Assembly: GCA_013335235.1 (NCBI GenBank) | Contig: JAAXVZ010000052.1 | Coordinates: 1 to 7,691, forward strand | Source: Nanobdellota archaeon | Lineage (GTDB): Archaea; Nanobdellota; Nanobdellia; Woesearchaeales; GW2011-AR15 | Length of the DNA: 7,691 nt | Direction: 5' to 3' | Shown: positions 1 through 6,200 of the stretch, piece after piece | Layout of the letters: each line of letters begins with the position of its first letter | Numbering within the stretch: position 1 is the first letter of the stretch | The notes under the pieces: generated by a model | What the model was told of the DNA's origin: nothing | The model's input: only the letters and a program-made list of their open reading frames with translations | The model's database searches: none | Translations under genes and position numbers: made by a program

Positions 1-240
1 GGAAGCGAAGTCAATTTCTCTTTTTTCCCTGTGGACAATATTGCCGGTTCCATGAACTGCTCTCTTAAGATAAATAATATTGTCAACCAGACAGATATAT
101 TAGTAAGCAACAATTCTCTGACCAGTCTCCAGAAGACGTTCTCGCAGGATGCAACATATTACTGGAATGTCAGCTGCACAGACAATGCCACAAACACAAA
201 CACAAGCAGCACAAGAAGCTTTGTCATAAGCACAGTCCCT
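1..240 (+). other. C-terminal part of a Cys-paired Ig-like domain, cut by the window edge
   Basis: Starts at GSEVNFSFFPVDN, a mid-domain strand by comparison with YGDINFTFTPNDN at 6046-6081, so roughly the first dozen residues of the domain are missing. Contains the NCSL and W-N-V-S-C-T-D cysteine pair and ends at VPP before block A. Confidence 0.7.
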
Positions 241-3200
241 CCACAGATTTCTCTTATAGAAGCGTCTCCTAATTACACAGGGCTTGGCCAAGCGGTCCTG
301 ATCAGGGTCAATGCAACAGATGTAGACGGCATAGATTTCATACGGGCCAATATCACTAAGCCTGACGGGGAAGAGATAGTCGAGCTTAGCCATGTCACGG
401 GAATCACCTACGCAGGGCTGTTCAACAATACCTGGCGCATGGCAGCATACAATTACACAATATGGACTGGCGACATCTATGGCAATGAGAACATATCTGA
501 AAAATACAGCTTCACTGTCAACTCATCCTTGTCAATAAGCGTCAGGACAGCGCAGGATACATATGGGCCCAATGCTATCGTGAACCTCACAAATGCAGAC
601 ATATCCTGGTGGAACTCATCGTTCATCTACAGGCAGAAGGTAAATCTATCTGTCTCATCAGGGGCAACTCCGCAGAATTACCAAGTCAATGTAAGGCTGA
701 ACTCAACTAATGTAGGTTCGAGTTTCAACTGGTCAAGAGGCTGCGAGGACATAAGGTTTGTGAACGCAAGCGACAATACAGAGCTTGACTACTGGATTGA
801 GGCTTGCAGCATCTCAGCCCAGTCAGCGTCTTTATGGGTTGAAGTGAGGAATAATATTACAACAAGCGCGTCTTCGATCTATATGTATTATGGGAACCCG
901 CAATCATTCAATAAGAGCGATGGGTCTGCCACATTTGATTTTTTCGATGATTTCTCAGGCAACCTCAGCAAGTGGACCACAGAGATATCTTCCGGGTCAT
1001 ATCCGCAGATAGAGAACCAATACATGGTTGCAGGAGGCGGTTCTACTACAAGTCCCTACGGTCACACTTCCCTCGGTTCAAGCGCGACATATTCAGGATT
1101 CCAGAACAACATACTTGAAGGAAGCCTGTACGTTACGACAAATTCTATCGGTGAGATTGCCTTCAGGGGAAATTTCGCAGGGAACACGGGGTATAAGAGC
1201 AGGATAGACGCAAGGGCAGGGCAGGGGCTTTCGCATTTGGCTCCACCCTACAGCGGCTGGAATTTCCTTGCAGGATGCACTGTCACAGGAACACCGCCCG
1301 CGATAGACACATGGCATAATTTCACCCTTACAGCCAGCGGCAATTCACTTAATATAACAGTCGGCACTCTATCAAGGCTCTGCACAGACAGCACATACAG
1401 TGCAGCAGGCGAGATCGCGCTCCAGAACCATTATGGAAGCTATACCTATTATGACAATATCCGGGTCAGAAAATACTCTTCTCCGCTGCCTGCCATTTCT
1501 TTCTCAGGAGAGGAATCACAGACAGGGTCAAAGATCCTCAACTCCGGCGCAACAAATGCTTCAGGGTATCTGCTGATGACTATTGAAACGAATGTGACAG
1601 GATCATGGGTGTATAACCATACTGTCATCAATGACCTGATTTCTTTTAAATTGAGGAATATATCGAATGCTGGCAACCTTAATCTGATTAGCATATGGAA
1701 TGGCGCAGGCGAGGGTTCAGGATGGAACACGACCAGCACAGCATCAGGATACTATAGGGCAAGGGCAATATTTACAGATGTCTCTGGCAATCCATTGGAG
1801 AATGCTACCGGCGGCAGCCTCAACGTCACCTATGCTTTCTATGTTGATATAACTCCGCCTGTCTGGTATTTCATGAATGTCACCAATGCGACACCTGTTC
1901 CTAATGACCTGGTAAATTTCTCTGCCAACTGGACAGATAATCTCGGGCTCGGGAGCTGGAAGTTCTTCTGGAAGATAGCAGGCGACCCATCTTTTTCCCA
2001 ACAGGATGATGGAGTCTTTGGCGGAGGCTATAACTGGAGTGTCGCCTCTGTGACAATACCTTCCTCTGCAGAGGGCAAGGCCATAGAGTTCTATTTCATG
2101 GCTACAGATATCCAGGGCGCTTCTGCAGTGACGAATATCAGCAGCATCACTGTAAAGGATGTGACCTCTCCTATAGTCTCTAGCCCTCTTGCTTCGCCGT
2201 CAAAGATATACATCAACGGAACGACAAATCTGTCTGCCTCAATAACAGATAACATCGCTGTTGACAGGGCATGGGTGAACGTCACACGACCGGATGGCGC
2301 CTCTTCTCTCATCCAGATGGGGAACCTTAGTTCTTCATACTCTATGCTATTCTCAAATACCTCTGTTATAGGAAGATACAATTCTACAATCTTCGGAAAT
2401 GACACTTTCGGGAACATAGGAAGCTCGGCCTTGCTGCAGTTCGAGGTATATGGAAGAAGCAATGTCACTTTCATCTCACCTATCTCAGGAAGCTACCCTG
2501 TCAATACTATTATAGATATAGTCTGCAGGGTCTTGGATCACAACACATCTTATCCTGTCTCTGGATATGACGTGTCCTATTATGTCAATAATTCATATAT
2601 AGGGACTAACGTGACGAATTCGACAGGCTATGCAGTGATGAGGTGGAACATATCCGGTGGTGGCTATACCATGATAAACTGCACCATTGGCAATATGACT
2701 GGGATATTTTATGATGCGCTGTCCTGGAATGCCAATTCAAGCATCCATGTAGCTGTCCCGAATGTCACCCTTTCCAGGCTTGAACATGACAATAACGTGA
2801 GCATAGGCATAGATGAATACGAGACTTATGATCTCATAGAATACATCAATATCTCTGCCAATAATACCGGCGGGGCAAATGCGACTAATGTGGAGATAAC
2901 CCTTAATGCGCTTAATAAGGACTCACTCCCTGTCTCCTGGCTCGTTTCTGAGCAGAGGAACTGCACCTCAGTTAATGTAGGCAGCATCTGCATTGGTTTT
3001 TTTAACAACTCTGGCCAGGGATACAATATAACGACACTTACTGATTCAGGGCAGGGCCAATGGAATATCACCATGAATTGGAGCAATGGAGGCTATCCTC
3101 CGAATACTTATCTGAGGAATTTTAGGATCTATCATATCCCCGACAATGTCTCAGGGAGCCTGAACAAGAGCGAGATCACTCCATCTGAATCGACAAAATA

Positions 3201-6200
3201 CGCGATGAATTTCACAAACCCCTGGAGCAGGAACCTGACTGCCGTGAATGTGACAATAAACTGCCCTGCGGCATTGGGACTCTCCTGCAGCTGCCAAAAT
3301 CAGTCAGGGGACAAGTGCAGCATAGGAAACATAGGCGCCCTGTCTACTGTGACATCCTGGTTCAACATAACAACTACTGCCTCGACACCTCTTGGAGATT
3401 ATGGGATAAACATAACTATCCAATACCTGAACCCAGGCTCAGAATACCATGAATGGGCTGGCATAAACCCAGTAGTGCTGCAGCTAAAGCCCCTTGTTGC
3501 ATTCATCATAGATTCACCTGACAACATAACCAGAGGCGACAAGTTCAATCTCACAGGATACGCTCTGAATATAGGAGGAGGAACGATTACAGATGTTGAC
3601 CTGAACTGGACTCTTCCTCCTGGCTGGATAAACCTCACAGGCAGCCTGAAATCTGCGACAGCAATCCTGAATCAGGATGAGTTCTTCTGGAACAACATAA
3701 CTGTTAATACATCTATATCTGCCCCTCTTGGCCAGCAAGAGGTATTGCTGGAGACTTATTCAGCTGACGCGAATTATGACGATGACAGGGTTTTTGTCTA
3801 TGTATATGGTTCGTCTAATATTTCTAACATCTCTGTCTCGAACCAGATACCTTATAGGGGAGAGACAATCATCATATTGGTTAAGCTAATCTGGGACAAT
3901 TCCTCAGATTTGATCAGCCAGACTGTTTCTCTCCAGTCTTCATACCCTGGTCAGACAAATTCAACTGGTTGGGCAAAGATATCTTACCCGATTCCCTCAT
4001 GGGCGCAGCTTGGGGATAATTCGTTCACAATCAATGTCACATATCCCGGGAACGGAACAATCTATTCATTGCCATCAGCAGCAAACCTCACTATTTCAGT
4101 CAGGGACAGGATCAATATCTCCGCAACAGCTGAGCCGGCAGTTGCAGGATACGGCCAGCAAGTAAGGATATCTGCCAATATCACTAGCGGGCTTGCTATA
4201 GACAAGGCTTATACCAACATCACACTGCCTGACAGCAGCAAGTCAGCCTTTAATATCTACAATGCTACTTCAATATTGTTTTCCGGGCTTTTCAATAACA
4301 CCTGGAAATCAGGGCAATATAATTATACTGTCTCAGCAAATAACACAGCCGGATTCACAAATGAATCTGCAACAGATATTTTCCAGATACGGGCAAATGC
4401 CACAGTCAACCTATCACTTGTAAGGATCCTTTATGGAACAAATGAGATAGTCAATCTCAGCTCAACTGACACTAGTGTCATGTGGTGGAACTCTTCCTTT
4501 GGTTATAGGAAGCTCTTCAGCATCACAGAGACTTCAGGAAGTAATCTTTCTTTATATCAAATCAACATCTCAGTGGATACATCAGATCCCATCTCAGCAG
4601 GGAAGATGAGTTCCAATTGCTCTGACATCAGGTTCAGTGACAACAGAACAAACGAGCTGAATTACTATATTGCCTCAGGATGCAATTCACCTAATACGAT
4701 AATCTGGGTTAAGCTGAACTTGACAGCCAGCTCGGTAAATCCTTTATTCATGTACTATGGAAATCCGCAGGCAGCCAATGTCAGCAACGGTACAAGGACC
4801 TTTGATTATTTTGATCAGGGAGACCAGACCTCTAGCTGGACCTTGGTCGGGACATCAGGGCAGTCTGGCACACAGGGGAACCCTGTTCCAAGCTACTATG
4901 CTGCTTCAGTCAATGGCAATTATATGTATAGGAATATAGGACTGACATCTCAAAGGATTGTAGAATATAATGTAAGGTCAGACGGTCTCGGTAATTTCTA
5001 TTACCTAGTCAGTGCAGCAGGAGCAGGACAGCATTTCAGGATGGAAACAAGAGGCGGCAGCAGCGCAGGAGTTGCTTCAGCTGCTACATGGACCTCATGG
5101 TCTGCTCCGACAGCCTGCTCAAACCTCGCGACAAACACCTGGTACTCTTTCAGGTTGGCCATAGGCAGCACGACTTCTCAGGCTTACATCAATGATGTAG
5201 CTTGTGGCGGGGCATATACCTTTGCCAATAATGGCGGCTATATCGGCCTTGTCGGAGATGGCCTCGGTGCTGGCTATACAACCTGGCTGGACAATATACT
5301 CGTCAGGAAATATGCATCTTCGCTGCCGACTTATTCTACAGGCTCTGAAGAGATTCATAACTCTGTCAGCCCTTCGAGCATGCATGATATAGGCAGCACG
5401 AATATCTCAGGTTACTCAGCCCTTTATGTTGACAGGAACGATTCAGGGACATGGACATTCATCCAAACAGTCGTGAATGACACAAGCACGCTCAAGAAGA
5501 GGAATATAAGCGCAAATAGCCATCTCAACTTGGCATCAATATGGAACGGAGCTGGCGAAGGCTCTGGATTCAATACACTGACAAGGCAGACTGCGCAGTA
5601 TAGGATATTTGCTGCGCTGACAGATCCCTCAGGCAATACCTTGACAAATGATGACGGAGGGCAGATGACAGGCTATGCATATTTCTGGATAGATTCAACA
5701 CCGCCTATTATCACACTCTTAATACCAGTGAACAGCACATGGGTCTCTTACCCTTCAATTAATTTCTCTTATCTACCTAATGACACTTCCCTTAGCAACT
5801 GCAGCCTTTGGGGCAACTGGTCTGGCGCAGGATGGCACCTCAATGAAACAAATACAAGCCCTGTCAGCGGCATATCGAACTATTTCGGACCGAAAACAAT
5901 CCCTGAAGGCAGGCATATATGGAGCGTGCAGTGCTTTGACGCAATTGGGAACTCTGCATATGGTTCAACCTATAATCTCAATGTGGACACAAGCATCCCT
6001 TCTGTTATCCTTGGGTACCCTGCGAACTATGGAAATATCAGTTATGGTGATATCAATTTCACATTCACTCCAAATGATAATATAGCCTCAACCCTGAACT
6101 GCAGCCTGCTAGTGAACGATATCACTGTTGTTTCAGGCATATTGTCCCAGGCTCTAGATTTGAGTGGATATGTATATCAGATTTATGACAGCGGCCTTTA

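Larger units (their letters stand above)
241..1860 (+). repeat. Block A: first copy of the ~535-residue duplicated domain set
   Basis: This stretch of the giant gene encodes, in order, an Ig-like domain with GLFNNTW (415-435), DUF2341 from WWNSSF (607), a LamG-like domain closing IRVRKYSSPLP (near 1459-1491), and a domain with SIWNGAGEGSG (1690-1722) that ends at DITPP (1846-1860). The same markers recur in the same order at 4111-5706, offset by 3846-3876 bases. The similarity is seen in protein; at DNA level the copies have diverged, so this is an old duplication and not a recent repeat. Confidence 0.9.
4111..5706 (+). repeat. Block B: second copy of the duplicated domain set
   Basis: Diverged copy of block A: GLFNNTW at 4285-4305, WWNSSF at 4483-4500, YYGNPQ in DUF2341, ILVRKYASSLP closing the LamG-like domain (near 5299-5331), SIWNGAGEGSG at 5536-5568, and DSTPP at the end. 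The block is 1596 bases against 1620 in A, so the modules have kept nearly their full length. About 2250 bases of other Ig-like and CARDB-like sequence lie between the two copies. Confidence 0.9.

Noticed and set aside
21..26. T-runs (21-26, 939-944, 2997-3003) as archaeal terminators
   Set aside because: All are inside the continuous reading frame, where the T-runs encode phenylalanine in normal domain strands.
31..33. GTG at 31 as the start of the giant gene
   Set aside because: The frame is open to base 1, and the residues before the GTG (SEVNFSFFP) belong to an Ig-like strand also seen at 6046-6069. No ribosome binding site precedes it, and no signal peptide follows it.
2091..2474. 127-codon minus-strand open frame (and about a dozen shorter ones on both strands)
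   Set aside because: All lie opposite or inside well-supported domains of the giant protein. Their translations have no recognisable domain or signal, and they reflect the codon bias of the true frame.
3732..3751. Perfect 7-base inverted repeat (CCAGCAA / TTGCTGG) with a 6-base loop
   Set aside because: It lies in the middle of a coding domain with no T-run after it. A stem of this size is expected by chance in several kilobases.
241..5706. Nucleotide-level direct repeat or insertion element
   Set aside because: The two blocks are similar only in protein. I saw no long identical DNA stretches, terminal inverted repeats or transposase.
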